From NCBI GenBank assembly GCA_964388275.1, contig CAYLZD010000017.1:1-64000 (forward strand): a stretch of DNA of 64,000 nt, given 5' to 3'. Origin of the DNA: JARYLZ01 sp964388275 (GTDB lineage: Bacteria; Bacteroidota; Ignavibacteria; SZUA-365). The notes beneath the pieces are model-generated. The model saw only the letters and a program-made list of their open reading frames with translations. It made no database searches and was not told where the DNA came from. The translations under genes were made by a program, and so were the position numbers. Below are positions 42,804 to 51,946 of this stretch, piece by piece. Position 1 is the stretch's first letter. Every line of letters begins with the position of its first letter.

Positions 42804-43181
42804 TTAATTTCGCCCGCCGGCCGAGTCCTCGGAATCCGCCGGCGCCACGGCTTCCCGCAGCCAGCCGATGTAGGCCTCGAATCCACAAGCCACCGGGATG
42901 CAGAGGATTTCGGGCAGCATGTATGAATGGAGCGCTCGTATTCGCTGCTCGATCTCGCCGTATCTGGCGCGTGTAGACTTGACGAAGATAAGCGACTCAT
43001 CGTCCTGCATTATCCGTCCTTCCCATCTGTAAGTCGATCTCGCGGCGGGCAGCACCGTGCAGCAGGCGGCCAGTCTCTCCTCGACCAGCGCGCGTGAGAT
43101 AGTCTCCGCTTCCTTGATCGAACCTGCCGCGGCGAGGATCAGACAAGGGGTATCGGGATTCATATGTTCCGGTTCTTTCAT
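42804..43181 (-). CDS. cutA: Divalent-cation tolerance protein CutA
   Basis: 125 residues from ATG 43181 (an alternative ATG at 43163). The typical CutA1 blocks are present: AEVIS-type helix (IKEAETISRALVEERLAACC), STYRWEGRIMQDDESLIFVKS, and HSYMLPEILCIPVACGFEAYIGWL. The usual HPY is HSY. CutA1 is a trimeric PII-like cytoplasmic protein linked to copper tolerance in E. coli, with debated function. It lies 50 bases before parA on the same strand; TTGCTT-N17-TAACTT upstream is a possible promoter. Confidence 0.93.
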   Translation of the reverse strand: MKEPEHMNPDTPCLILAAAGSIKEAETISRALVEERLAACCTVLPAARSTYRWEGRIMQDDESLIFVKSTRARYGEIEQRIRALHSYMLPEILCIPVACGFEAYIGWLREAVAPADSEDSAGGRN

Positions 43182-43390
43182 ATCGTTGCAAGTTAGGGCA
43201 GTCGCATATCGGAAGCAATGCTGATTTTTCCGGGTTAATTCGGCGCATCTGATTAATTGCGGTTGATTCCGACGGCGGGCCGCGCTATTCCGGGACGGGA
43301 AGCGGCGATCCCGGATTTTTCCGTATCTTGCATTTGGTCGGCAGGAAAGATAGTTTTCATTGTACACATCAGTGAATCGACCCGATTTTT

Positions 43391-44812
43391 ATGAGTTTTC
43401 TGGATTTTGACGAAGAAGAGGATCATCCGCTATTTGCGGGAGAGCGTTCGCGTCATCCCGACCAGGATGTCGGCAGACTGATACAGGCGGCAAAGAACGG
43501 GGAGTTGAGCACCGACTCGATCGAAGAACTCGCGGCGTATCATTATGAACAGGCCAATTTCGAAACCGCCTTGAGATTCCTCGAAGTGCTGGCGGATTTT
43601 TCGCCGTTCAGCGCGGATGTCTGGGAAAGGACCGGCATGGCCCTCAACAATTTGGGAAAATACCAGCAGGCGTTGGATGCTTTCGACAGAGCCGAGGCGT
43701 TGAATCCCTGGGATGTGGAACTGCTTCTGAACAAGGGCATCGCCCTCGACAATCTCGGCCGCGCCGACGACGCCATGAATTATTTCGAGCGGGTGCTGGC
43801 CATGGAACCCGAGCATGAGGAAGCGGCATTCAGCGAAGGAGTGGTTTTCGAAAGAAAGGGAGAATATGACCGCGCCATCGCCGTTTTTCGAGATCTGCTG
43901 GAGAAGAATCCGGAAAATAGGGATGCCTGGTACGAGTTGGGATACTCCTATGATTATGCCGACCGCCTGCCCGAAGCCCTGGCCGCATACGACAGGCATT
44001 TGGAACTGGCGCCTTTCAATTCGAACGCCTGGTACAACCGGGGAATCGTCCTGAATCGCATGGGCAGACGCCGCCAAGCGGTGCTCAGTTACGATACGGC
44101 CCTGGCATTGCAGGACGATTTCGCCGCCGTGTGGTATAACCGCGGCAACAGCTGCGCCGCCCTTCACTGGATTGACGAAGCAGTCCTCTGCTACAAAAAA
44201 ACTCTGGAGCTGGAACCCGAGGACGAGATGGCATGGCACAATCTCGGCAATGCCTACGAAGAATCGGACAGGTATGAAGACGCCGTGACGGCATACACAC
44301 AAGCGTTGAACATAGATCCGGACCACTACGAATCCCTGTACGGACGCGGCTGCGCATACGATGCGATCGACAAGCCGGATCTCGCCTACGCGGATTACAT
44401 CGCCGCCGTGCGGCTGGCGCCCGAAATAGGCGAAATCTGGCATGCGCGGGCGGACGCCGAATACGGGCTGGGTTTGATCGACGACTCCCTCGAAAGCTAT
44501 GCCAGAGCCGTTGACTTGGATCCGGAGAGCGGTGAAGCATGGTTGGATTACGCGGAAACCCTGTACGAGGCCGGCCGTCTAGACGACGCCTGGAAAGCGG
44601 TCAGCGAATCGATCCGCCACGAGGAGAAATGGCCGGAAGCACACGTGCTTCTCGCGAGACTGTCGTTTCTGCTCAAGCGCCCGGAGGTGGGAGTCGAAAC
44701 TCTCCTGCGCATGCTGGCCCTTTTCCCCGATCTCGGCGCGCAGGTCGCGACTGAATTTCCCATCGTGCGGACGCATCCCGCCTTTTCAGCTTTCGAGGAT
44801 TTGAGAACGTGA
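43391..44812 (+). CDS. Tetratricopeptide repeat protein
   Basis: 473 residues, cytoplasmic, with no signal peptide. About eleven TPR units of 34 residues run from residue ~45 to ~440, e.g. ADVWERTGMALNNLGKYQQALDAF and EMAWHNLGNAYEESDRYEDAVTAY patterns. The N-terminus is acidic (FDEEEDHPL). It is a protein-protein scaffold; no enzymatic domain is attached. It begins a plus-strand run, but the next gene follows after 65 bases with no clear signals, so co-transcription is possible. Confidence 0.88.
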   Translation: MSFLDFDEEEDHPLFAGERSRHPDQDVGRLIQAAKNGELSTDSIEELAAYHYEQANFETALRFLEVLADFSPFSADVWERTGMALNNLGKYQQALDAFDRAEALNPWDVELLLNKGIALDNLGRADDAMNYFERVLAMEPEHEEAAFSEGVVFERKGEYDRAIAVFRDLLEKNPENRDAWYELGYSYDYADRLPEALAAYDRHLELAPFNSNAWYNRGIVLNRMGRRRQAVLSYDTALALQDDFAAVWYNRGNSCAALHWIDEAVLCYKKTLELEPEDEMAWHNLGNAYEESDRYEDAVTAYTQALNIDPDHYESLYGRGCAYDAIDKPDLAYADYIAAVRLAPEIGEIWHARADAEYGLGLIDDSLESYARAVDLDPESGEAWLDYAETLYEAGRLDDAWKAVSESIRHEEKWPEAHVLLARLSFLLKRPEVGVETLLRMLALFPDLGAQVATEFPIVRTHPAFSAFEDLRT

Positions 44813-44877
44813 TGATGCCGGCAACCGCCGATTATCGTGAAGCTTAGGCGTTGCATCCGCTGCATTTTCGGACAGGC

Positions 44878-45429
44878 ATGCGTTTCTTCCGGATTATGAT
44901 AGACGGCACTCCCGGCGCGGATCCCGCCGGGCCCAATGCGGCGCAGATGCTGCTTGCCGCCGGCGCGGTAATGTGGTGCCTCGGCATGGCAGCGGCGCCG
45001 ATTCTCGCGGAGCTCAATTCGCATCCGGCCGCGGCCGCGCTGGCGAGGAAGTTCTATGAGCCGGTATGCCATCAGGATCCCGAGCGCTCGTTCCATCTTT
45101 TCGGAATTCCCCTGTCGGTCTGCCAGCGCTGTTCATCGATATACGTGTTGTTCGCGGCGACCGCCGCGGTCTGGCCTGTGTTGCCTCAGACGCGCCGTGG
45201 CCGGACCCTGCCCGGAAAATATTGCGCTCTGTTTCTCGCGCCCATGCTGCTGGATTATTCCTTGGACGTCGCGGGGATCTTTTCAAACAGCGGTGTCACG
45301 CGCGCCGTATCCGGCGCGCTGGCGGGAATCGGCCTGGGCATATACGTTGCACAAGCGGTTGCCGAAATCCCGAGCCGAGCCGGCTTCCACCGCAGAACCC
45401 ATCATCCAATCGAGGAGTCGCGCATATGA
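44878..45429 (+). CDS. DUF2085-type membrane protein
   Basis: 183 residues from ATG 44878 (a TTG at 44851 is an alternative start). Residues ~60-85 carry the DUF2085 signature: CHQDPERSFHLFGIPLSVCQRCSSIY, with its two Cys pairs (quoted here as CHQDPERSF and VCQRCSSIY). Three or four membrane segments are visible (about residues 20-40, 85-105, 115-135, 140-160). The family is uncharacterised and probably binds a metal. It overlaps the next gene by four bases (ATGA). Confidence 0.85.
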   Translation: MRFFRIMIDGTPGADPAGPNAAQMLLAAGAVMWCLGMAAAPILAELNSHPAAAALARKFYEPVCHQDPERSFHLFGIPLSVCQRCSSIYVLFAATAAVWPVLPQTRRGRTLPGKYCALFLAPMLLDYSLDVAGIFSNSGVTRAVSGALAGIGLGIYVAQAVAEIPSRAGFHRRTHHPIEESRI

Positions 45430-45995
45430 ACGATCCGTCACTCCATCAGACGCCGTCGAAATTAGTGCCGGTGCTGATAGGCGCCCTGGCGATGACCGCC
45501 ACCGCTGTCATTCCCGTCCTCAACATCGTCAACTGCCTTTGCTGCGCCGGCATCATGGGAGGCGCGGTTCTGGGCGTCTGGTTTTACAAAAAAAACTTCC
45601 CGCCCGACCTGCCTTTCACGGTCGGGGCAGGCGCCGTCATAGGCGCGCTCTCGGGATTGCTGGGCGGCATTCTCACAGCCGTGGTACAAGCCCTCGAACT
45701 GGGCGCATTTTCGGGAAGTTTCTCGTCGCAATGGGAAGTCCAGATTCGTGAGATAATGGAACAAATGGAAATTCAGGGACAGGATCCCGCGACCACCGAG
45801 CAGATCCGCCAGTTTCTCGAGACTCTCATGTCCTCTCCCGGTTTGTTCATATTGCTGATGTTCGGAGCATCCGTGGTCGTCTTCGTTGTATTCGGGCTTC
45901 TGGGCGGCATTATCGGAGGGAACTTCTTCAAGACTCGAGCGCTCGTTCAAAATTCGATTACGCCTCCTCCCAGCGGCGGTGATCCGGTTTCCTGA
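45426..45995 (+). CDS. Small multi-spanning membrane protein (DUF4199-like)
   Basis: 189 residues; GAGGAG seven bases before ATG, which overlaps the upstream stop. Membrane segments lie at about residues 14-32, 35-52, 62-88 and 140-168, with a glycine-rich CCAGIMGGAVLGVWFYKK. A soluble, acidic helical insert (IREIMEQMEIQGQDPATTEQ) lies before the last segment. No catalytic residues are recognised. Translational coupling with the DUF2085 protein suggests a joint membrane role. Confidence 0.8.
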   Translation: MNDPSLHQTPSKLVPVLIGALAMTATAVIPVLNIVNCLCCAGIMGGAVLGVWFYKKNFPPDLPFTVGAGAVIGALSGLLGGILTAVVQALELGAFSGSFSSQWEVQIREIMEQMEIQGQDPATTEQIRQFLETLMSSPGLFILLMFGASVVVFVVFGLLGGIIGGNFFKTRALVQNSITPPPSGGDPVS

Positions 45996-46009
45996 TCGGC
46001 TTTCGGCAA

Positions 46010-47251
46010 ATGAAACGATTCATCGTTCTCCTTTTTCTCTTATCGCGCGCATCATCTTCCGTTGCGCACGGGCAGCTCACGCCGGTAGTCGGAACGCCGC
46101 TGGAAATTCTCTACCGCCCGTCGACAACCCACCCGCTGGCGACGGCGGAGAAACTGGAGATCGTCTACGCTTTCAATTACTGGGGCACACGCATGGGCAC
46201 GCGTCTCGCGCTGCTGGAAAACGTGCTGCGTCCGGACAGCGGCCAGTCCTACCGCACGCCGATGATAAAAACCGGACAGGGTTGGACGGCGCGCATCGAG
46301 ATTCCCGAGAAAGCCGCGGTGTTGTCATATTACATCACCGACGGCGCCGCGCGAGACGACAACAACGAAAAAACATACGCCTTCTACGTTTACGGCCCCG
46401 ATGGAAAGCCGGTCCGCAATGCGCGTTATTTCATGACCATGTTTCTGGGCCTGGCCCGGGCCGATCTGGACGCGCGCCTCAAGGAAGCTGAAGCCGAGAT
46501 CAGAGCTTATCCCGAGAATTTCAGGGCCTGGCCGCTCTATTTTTCCCTGCGGTTCGAATTAGGCAAGGGCAGCGTGCTGGCGCGTGAACAGATCGAGGAA
46601 GAATTGACCGGACTCGTGAAGCGGCATGAAAACAATGAAGAGTGCCTGAATCTAGCCGCGCGGACCTATTATTATATACTGCGCGACGTGAAGACGGCGC
46701 TCGAACTCAAAGAACGCATATCCCTGACTGCTCAGTGGCCCGAAGTGCTGCTTATTCACGACCGGGAAAAGGCGGAGGAAGAGAGCAGAAGGCGCAACAT
46801 GGAAAGAATGCAGACCAGGGCGGCCCTGATCGGAGCGCGCGTCCCATCCGTCGCCTGGCTCGATACCTCGCGCGAGCGGAGGAGTTTCTCCGAGGAAGAG
46901 GGACGAGTCGTGCTTGTCGTGTTCTGGGCGTCGGTTTCCGATCAATCCCGCGTCGCTCTCGACCGGTTGTCGGCCCTACACGGACGTATCGGTTCCGAGA
47001 ATTTCAGAATAATAGGTATAAATGTAGATGCCGACGAGACCGCGGCCCGCCGTTACATGGAAGAACACAGGCTGCCGGTGATTTTCGGCTTCGCGCAGGG
47101 AAGCATCGTACAGGAATTCGGCGTGGACGGTATACCTCAGCTGTACCTGATAGACAAAACAGGCATAATACGCGTCGGGCATACAGGTCTCACACCCGAA
47201 AATCTCACCTCGCTGGAAAGCGCAGCGAAGGTGCTTCTCTCCGAACAATGA
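46010..47251 (+). CDS. Secreted thioredoxin-fold (TlpA-like) protein with SxxS instead of CxxC
   Basis: 413 residues with a signal peptide (about 1-22, HGQ). The N-terminal half (to ~145) is beta-rich, followed by a helical TPR-like segment (ADLDARLKEAEAEIRAYPEN). The C-terminal ~140 residues are a TlpA/AhpC-type thioredoxin fold: VVLVVFWAS, FRIIGINVDADE, and the cis-Pro block VDGIPQLYLIDKTGIIR. The active site, normally FWASWCPPCR, is FWASVSDQSR, so Ser310 and Ser313 replace both cysteines and thiol-disulfide chemistry is excluded. It ends in an ATGA overlap with the cyclase gene. Perhaps a binding or chaperone-type thioredoxin fold. Confidence 0.85.
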   Translation: MKRFIVLLFLLSRASSSVAHGQLTPVVGTPLEILYRPSTTHPLATAEKLEIVYAFNYWGTRMGTRLALLENVLRPDSGQSYRTPMIKTGQGWTARIEIPEKAAVLSYYITDGAARDDNNEKTYAFYVYGPDGKPVRNARYFMTMFLGLARADLDARLKEAEAEIRAYPENFRAWPLYFSLRFELGKGSVLAREQIEEELTGLVKRHENNEECLNLAARTYYYILRDVKTALELKERISLTAQWPEVLLIHDREKAEEESRRRNMERMQTRAALIGARVPSVAWLDTSRERRSFSEEEGRVVLVVFWASVSDQSRVALDRLSALHGRIGSENFRIIGINVDADETAARRYMEEHRLPVIFGFAQGSIVQEFGVDGIPQLYLIDKTGIIRVGHTGLTPENLTSLESAAKVLLSEQ

Positions 47252-47904
47252 AAGACCCGGCACCCTTGAGTTTGACAAACCGGAATATCATCGACATTTC
47301 GCTGCCTCTCGGACCCCGGACGCCGGCTTACCCAGAAGACACGGTTTACCGGCGGCGGTCGGCTTTATCGATGGATGCCGGGGATCCCTACAACCTGTCG
47401 ACAATTATGATGAGCGCTCACAGCGGCACACATGTGGACGCCCCATTGCATTTCCTCAGGCGCGGCGCCTCCATCGACCGCCTGGATCCTTCACGCTGGA
47501 TATCGGATGCGATAGTCCTGGATATCGGAGATGCCGACATGATAGAAGCCCGGCACGTTGAAGGAGCCGCCCTGCAAAAGGGACATTCGGTCTTGTTCCG
47601 CACTCGAAACGCGGAAGTCCTCACGTCGGGGCGGATCACCGAGGATTACTGCGCTCTGACTCTGGAAGCCGCCCGCGCTCTTGCGGACGCGGAAATCAAC
47701 CTTGCCGGCATCGACTATCTTTCGATCGAACGTCCCGCGGACGGACGATATCCGGTGCATGAGCTACTGTTGGGAGCGGATGTCCTGATCGCGGAGAATC
47801 TGAATCTAACCGGGGTACGGCCCGGCCATTACACACTTGTGATTGCGCCGTTGCTGCTCGAGGACGCCGACGGCGCTCCGGCACGGGCATTCCTCCTGCC
47901 GTAG
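47248..47904 (+). CDS. Cyclase family protein (KynB/arylformamidase-like metal hydrolase)
   Basis: 218 residues starting at an ATG overlapping the upstream stop. The family motif HxGTHxDxPxH is intact as AHSGTHVDAPLHF (about residues 57-69). It begins IIDISLPLGPRTPAYP and ends with the typical LLEDADGAPARAFLLP block. Members are manganese- or zinc-dependent amidases, including kynurenine formamidase and isatin hydrolase; the exact substrate is unknown. No signal peptide: cytoplasmic, unlike its upstream operon neighbour. Confidence 0.9.
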   Translation: MKDPAPLSLTNRNIIDISLPLGPRTPAYPEDTVYRRRSALSMDAGDPYNLSTIMMSAHSGTHVDAPLHFLRRGASIDRLDPSRWISDAIVLDIGDADMIEARHVEGAALQKGHSVLFRTRNAEVLTSGRITEDYCALTLEAARALADAEINLAGIDYLSIERPADGRYPVHELLLGADVLIAENLNLTGVRPGHYTLVIAPLLLEDADGAPARAFLLP

Positions 47905-48110
47905 GTACGAAGGAAACGGATCGAACTTCGACGGAGTGGGACTCCGCCGGATCGACATTCATTCGAGCCGATTTTTCGCTATCTTATGATTTATCGGGCA
48001 CTGAATCCCGATCATTGCATTCGAATACAGGCGGTTAATTATCGTCAAGTCCACATCCGCTGCGGCAATCGAAAAAGAATAAAAGCACATCCCTCCCAGT
48101 TGTAATATTC

Positions 48111-51100
48111 ATGAAGGTCGAACAAATGTCACGCAAGCTGTACTGTCTTCCGGCCGCGCGCCATTCATTTTCACCTGCGCTGATCGCGGGTTTTTTCGCG
48201 GCGCTATTCCTGGCTTTCAGCCCCGGCGAGACGCTCTCGCAATCCCTCGAGAGAGGTGCAAAACCGAATGGTGTCGCGATACTTCGGGCCGCCGAAATGT
48301 TCCCCCCAGCCCCGATGGCGAAGCAGGGCGGCGGTCAGGAAAACCCGAAAATCATGCTGCAGGCCCCGCCCGCCTCTTTCGCGGCGCTCAGGCAGCACGA
48401 GCGCTTCGTGCTCCGTGCTTTCCCGCTGCCTGACGGCACGCCTGTTGATCTGGACATGCTGCGCTTTTCCGTCTTCGACGACAAATCGGTCGTCTATGCG
48501 ATGACGTCACAGGGCCCGCTGCGCAGACCTCTGCCTGATATCACTCTTTATCGAGGCAAGATCGCCGGAGAGAACGCGTCCTGGGTATATCTGGCCGTGG
48601 AACGAGCGGGTATGAGCGGCACAATAATAAGCGGCGGCGATTCATACACGGTCTTCACACAGGATGCGCAGTCATCGGCGCCCGGCTCGCGGCCGATGCT
48701 GACGGTATACGAGCCGGGGCCCGAAGAGCGGGGCTATGACTGCGGGGTCACGGAAGCGGATGAACTGGAAGCCTTCCGGGGATCGATGAACGAGAGGCCT
48801 TTCGCCCGTGAAGATGCGGACACGCTTGTCGCGCAAATCGCGATGGAAGCCGACGAAGCCGCGTACAAGCATTACAAGACCGTCGAAGCGACGGAGAACT
48901 ACATAGTGGCCCGGCTCGGCGAAAGCAGCGCCATCTACGAGAGGGATGTTGCAGTCAAGCTCACAATCCCGTTTCTGCGCGTTTGGACCGTGACGGATCC
49001 GTTCCCGGGTTCATCGGATCGAGAGCTCCTCAACGTATTCACGAATTACTGGCGCGACAAGATGGACACGGTAAGCCGCACTCTCGCCGTGCTGATTACA
49101 CGCAAGCCGATTTCCGCTGCCGGGGTATCGCAAGGCCTTGCATGGGTCGACGTCCTCTGCAGCAGGCAGCGCGGCGCCTGCATAGTGAAGTTCTCGGCCA
49201 ACAACAACTTTATCACAGGACATGTCGGCGTGCTGGCGCACGAGATCGGTCACAATTTCGGCTCGCACCACACGCACAGCTGCACATGGAATCCGCCGAT
49301 AGACTCCTGTTACACGGCGGAGGCCGTGCCGAATAAAGCCCCGTGTTTTAGTGCTGCGGACATACATCTGATACTCGGCGGCGGGGAAATGATGAGTTAT
49401 TGCCATATGCGTTTCGGGAACGCCAACAAGCACAATATCTTCCGCGAGAGGGTCGGCGCGCTGGTCCGAAGCCGCTCCGAACTCGCTCTCTGCATGGAGG
49501 CCGTGAGCACGGTGCGGATGCTCGACCTTACCGCTCCTGTCGGAGGCGAGAGCCTCTGCGCAGGCGATCCTCTGATGATCAACTGGGATGCCTCGGGCAA
49601 CAACGACCTCACGATCAAACTCTCTTCCGACGGAGGCACGAAGTACGAGACGGTGCTCGCATCCGGCCTGTCCCGCAACATGCGCAGTTGGATCTGGCAC
49701 ATACCAGGCGATTTCCCGCCGGGCTCGTCATACCGTATCCGCATCGAAGACAGCCGCAATGAAACCCTCGTCGACGAGATGCCGGCGGACTTCGAGATCA
49801 AAATGGGTGTGTATATAGCCGCGCAGAACACCTGGCGCAACGTGTGCGTCGGCGAGGGCGCAAGCTTCTGGGTGACGGCGGCTGGCGCCGGGCCTTTCCG
49901 CTACGAGTGGAAGAAAAACGGAGTGATCGTCGAAGCCTTGAAGGATTCAATGGTGTGGTTCCAGAACATGCAAGTGTCCGACGATTCCAGTCTTATCACC
50001 TGCCGGGTTTACGGCCAATGCGGATCGGCCGAATCCGCGCCGGCTCTGTTGAGGGTTTTCTCGAAACCCATCATCAAACGCCAGCCCAACAACGACACAG
50101 TCTGCGTCGGCGGCCGTGCCGTCATCAGCCTCGAAGCAGAAGGACCGGAACTGAGGTACCGCTGGTACGAAATGCCGGGCGGAATAATCCACGACGTGGA
50201 CAGCTCTGAATTCGTAGTGGAACGCGTGCAGCAGCAAAAGGCGTATTATTGCGAAGTCATCTCTCCCTGTGGACGAATCAACAGCGCATCCGGCTTTGTC
50301 GTCGTGCCGACTCCGTCCGCATCCTTCCGCTCGCCGGCTCCGTTCCAGAATCTGATCGCAGGCGGAACCTTTGACATCGTCTGGAAAGCGTGGTGCATAA
50401 ACGACGTGAAACTGGAATACTCTCTCGACCGTGGAGGATCCTACACCGTGATCGAGGCCCGTATTCCCGCTGAGAACGGAGTTCTCACCTGGAGCGTACC
50501 TGAAACCGAGACCAACAACGGACAGTTCCGCATCAGCGACGCGGACAATCCCTCACGATCGGCCGTCTCGCCCACCTTCGTCATCAAACGGCGGCCGAAC
50601 GAGTCATGGTCCTCCGTTGAGGTGAATTTCGGCTGGGTTGAAGTCGGCACGACCGCGACAAAGCGCATCACAGTGTCGAACAGCGGACTCGTCGACTACA
50701 CGATATCCAAGGCGACGAAAATCGGCGGCGACAATGTGACGCTTGCGACGCCTGTTCCATTCACGGTGCCGGTGTCCCAAACGCAGGAATTGGTCTTCGA
50801 ATGGTCGCCTCAAACTCCCACTCCGTTGACAGGTTACTTTATCCTCGAACACAACGGATTGCGCGCCAAGGACACACTCCCGTTGATCGGCGATGGATTC
50901 ATGACGACGTCGGCGCCGGGCGCCGCCGTACCTCAGGCCCTGCGGCTCGGTCCCGTGTATCCAAATCCGGTAAACACGCCGGCCGCGACCGTTGCCGTGT
51001 CTCTGCCGGATGCCATGAGGGTCGAACTGTCGGTGGTCACAATGCTAGGCGTGGAGATCGCGTCCCCAGTTTCCGCGCACTTCAACGCAGGACTCCATCG

Positions 51101-51200
51101 TTTAACCGTTGACGCATCCGCCTTCGCGCCGGGCACTTACATACTGCGCCTCAACGCGGGACGCGAAACCCGCGCGATGCTGATGCATGTGATGCGCTGA
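48111..51200 (+). CDS. Secreted reprolysin-like (M12B/M72-type) zinc metalloprotease with T9SS sorting domain
   Basis: 1029 residues (ATG 48111; ATG 48126 also possible), signal segment about residues 20-44 (TLSQ). A propeptide-like region precedes the catalytic domain, which begins near residue 265 (NYIVARLGESSAIYERD). The zinc motif HEIGHNFGSHHTHSC starts at residue 377, and the Met-turn MSYCH lies about 50 residues later, as in metzincins. Ig-like modules follow (FRYEWKKNGVIVEALKD; CVGGRAVISLEAEG), with paired Cys, then a T9SS domain (LGPVYPNPVNTPAAT, GTYILRLNAGRET, HVMR). It is probably a released or surface-tethered extracellular protease. Confidence 0.9.
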   Translation: MKVEQMSRKLYCLPAARHSFSPALIAGFFAALFLAFSPGETLSQSLERGAKPNGVAILRAAEMFPPAPMAKQGGGQENPKIMLQAPPASFAALRQHERFVLRAFPLPDGTPVDLDMLRFSVFDDKSVVYAMTSQGPLRRPLPDITLYRGKIAGENASWVYLAVERAGMSGTIISGGDSYTVFTQDAQSSAPGSRPMLTVYEPGPEERGYDCGVTEADELEAFRGSMNERPFAREDADTLVAQIAMEADEAAYKHYKTVEATENYIVARLGESSAIYERDVAVKLTIPFLRVWTVTDPFPGSSDRELLNVFTNYWRDKMDTVSRTLAVLITRKPISAAGVSQGLAWVDVLCSRQRGACIVKFSANNNFITGHVGVLAHEIGHNFGSHHTHSCTWNPPIDSCYTAEAVPNKAPCFSAADIHLILGGGEMMSYCHMRFGNANKHNIFRERVGALVRSRSELALCMEAVSTVRMLDLTAPVGGESLCAGDPLMINWDASGNNDLTIKLSSDGGTKYETVLASGLSRNMRSWIWHIPGDFPPGSSYRIRIEDSRNETLVDEMPADFEIKMGVYIAAQNTWRNVCVGEGASFWVTAAGAGPFRYEWKKNGVIVEALKDSMVWFQNMQVSDDSSLITCRVYGQCGSAESAPALLRVFSKPIIKRQPNNDTVCVGGRAVISLEAEGPELRYRWYEMPGGIIHDVDSSEFVVERVQQQKAYYCEVISPCGRINSASGFVVVPTPSASFRSPAPFQNLIAGGTFDIVWKAWCINDVKLEYSLDRGGSYTVIEARIPAENGVLTWSVPETETNNGQFRISDADNPSRSAVSPTFVIKRRPNESWSSVEVNFGWVEVGTTATKRITVSNSGLVDYTISKATKIGGDNVTLATPVPFTVPVSQTQELVFEWSPQTPTPLTGYFILEHNGLRAKDTLPLIGDGFMTTSAPGAAVPQALRLGPVYPNPVNTPAATVAVSLPDAMRVELSVVTMLGVEIASPVSAHFNAGLHRLTVDASAFAPGTYILRLNAGRETRAMLMHVMR

Positions 51201-51946
51201 ACCTGCGGCGAACGGAAATCATGACGGGTTATTTCTCGCGCTGATCCGCGAAATTCAACCCGGGCAAACACCACCGGCGGAGCATCCGCCTGAAGGGGTA
51301 TGATTATTCCACACCGGGCGTGTATTTCATAACGATCGTTACGCAGAATCGCAAGTGCATATTCGGGATCGTGGAGAAGGGGAAAATGCGTTTGAATGAC
51401 GCAGGACGCATGGTGTTAACCTAATGGAATAGATTGCCGGAACGGTTCGTCTATGTAGTTTTAGATGCGCTCATCGTCATGCCCAATCATGTTCACGGCA
51501 TCATTGTCAGTTCACAACATTATACGACCGGAATCACCGTTCCCGGCGCGAACGAAAACGCGAGCAACTTAGGGGCAGGCCTCGTGCCTGCTACGCATCC
51601 CAACACAAACCAAAAACCGCTAACGAAGACATGATCGATACCGATTTGATCGACCAAAATGCCAATCCAACGGTAGGGGAAACCACAAGGATTGCCCTTG
51701 CCGTTGGCGATATTGTCGGTGCGTTGAAATCGCGCGTGACCGTTGCGCACACGCGCGGGGTAAAATCAATGGGATGGCCGCCGTTTCACGGTCGTTTGTG
51801 ACAACGCAATTATTATGAAAACATCATCCGGAACGACGGATCGTTGAACCGCATACGTCGGCATATTGCCGATAATCCGATACGATGGTCTTTTAAGCGC
51901 CAGAACCCTCCCAAAAAGGGCCGTTCACTTTATTCCCGACCCAGGC
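51201..51946. other. Long intergenic region holding a decayed transposase
   Basis: About 745 bases between convergent genes. It contains the broken REP-associated transposase at 51269-51906 and little else. No promoter or terminator was assigned for the metalloprotease gene's end. Confidence 0.7.
51269..51906 (+). pseudogene. REP-associated tyrosine transposase (RAYT, Y1/HUH), decayed
   Basis: The first frame reads HHRRSIRLKGYDYSTPGVYF, then VTQNRKCIFG and LNDAGRM, a TAA at 51422-51424, then the HUH motif MPNHVHGII. A TGA follows at 51632-51634. A second frame from 51631 resumes with AVGDIVGALKSRVT, GWPPFHGRL, TGA at 51799-51801, then QRNYYENIIRN (the Y1 tyrosine) and RRHIADNPIRW. Two in-frame stops and a frameshift make it non-functional. 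Inside it, GCAGGC-CTCGT-GCCTGC (51575-51591) is a hairpin encoding the peptide GAGLVPA, often seen as an insertion in such genes. Confidence 0.85.
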
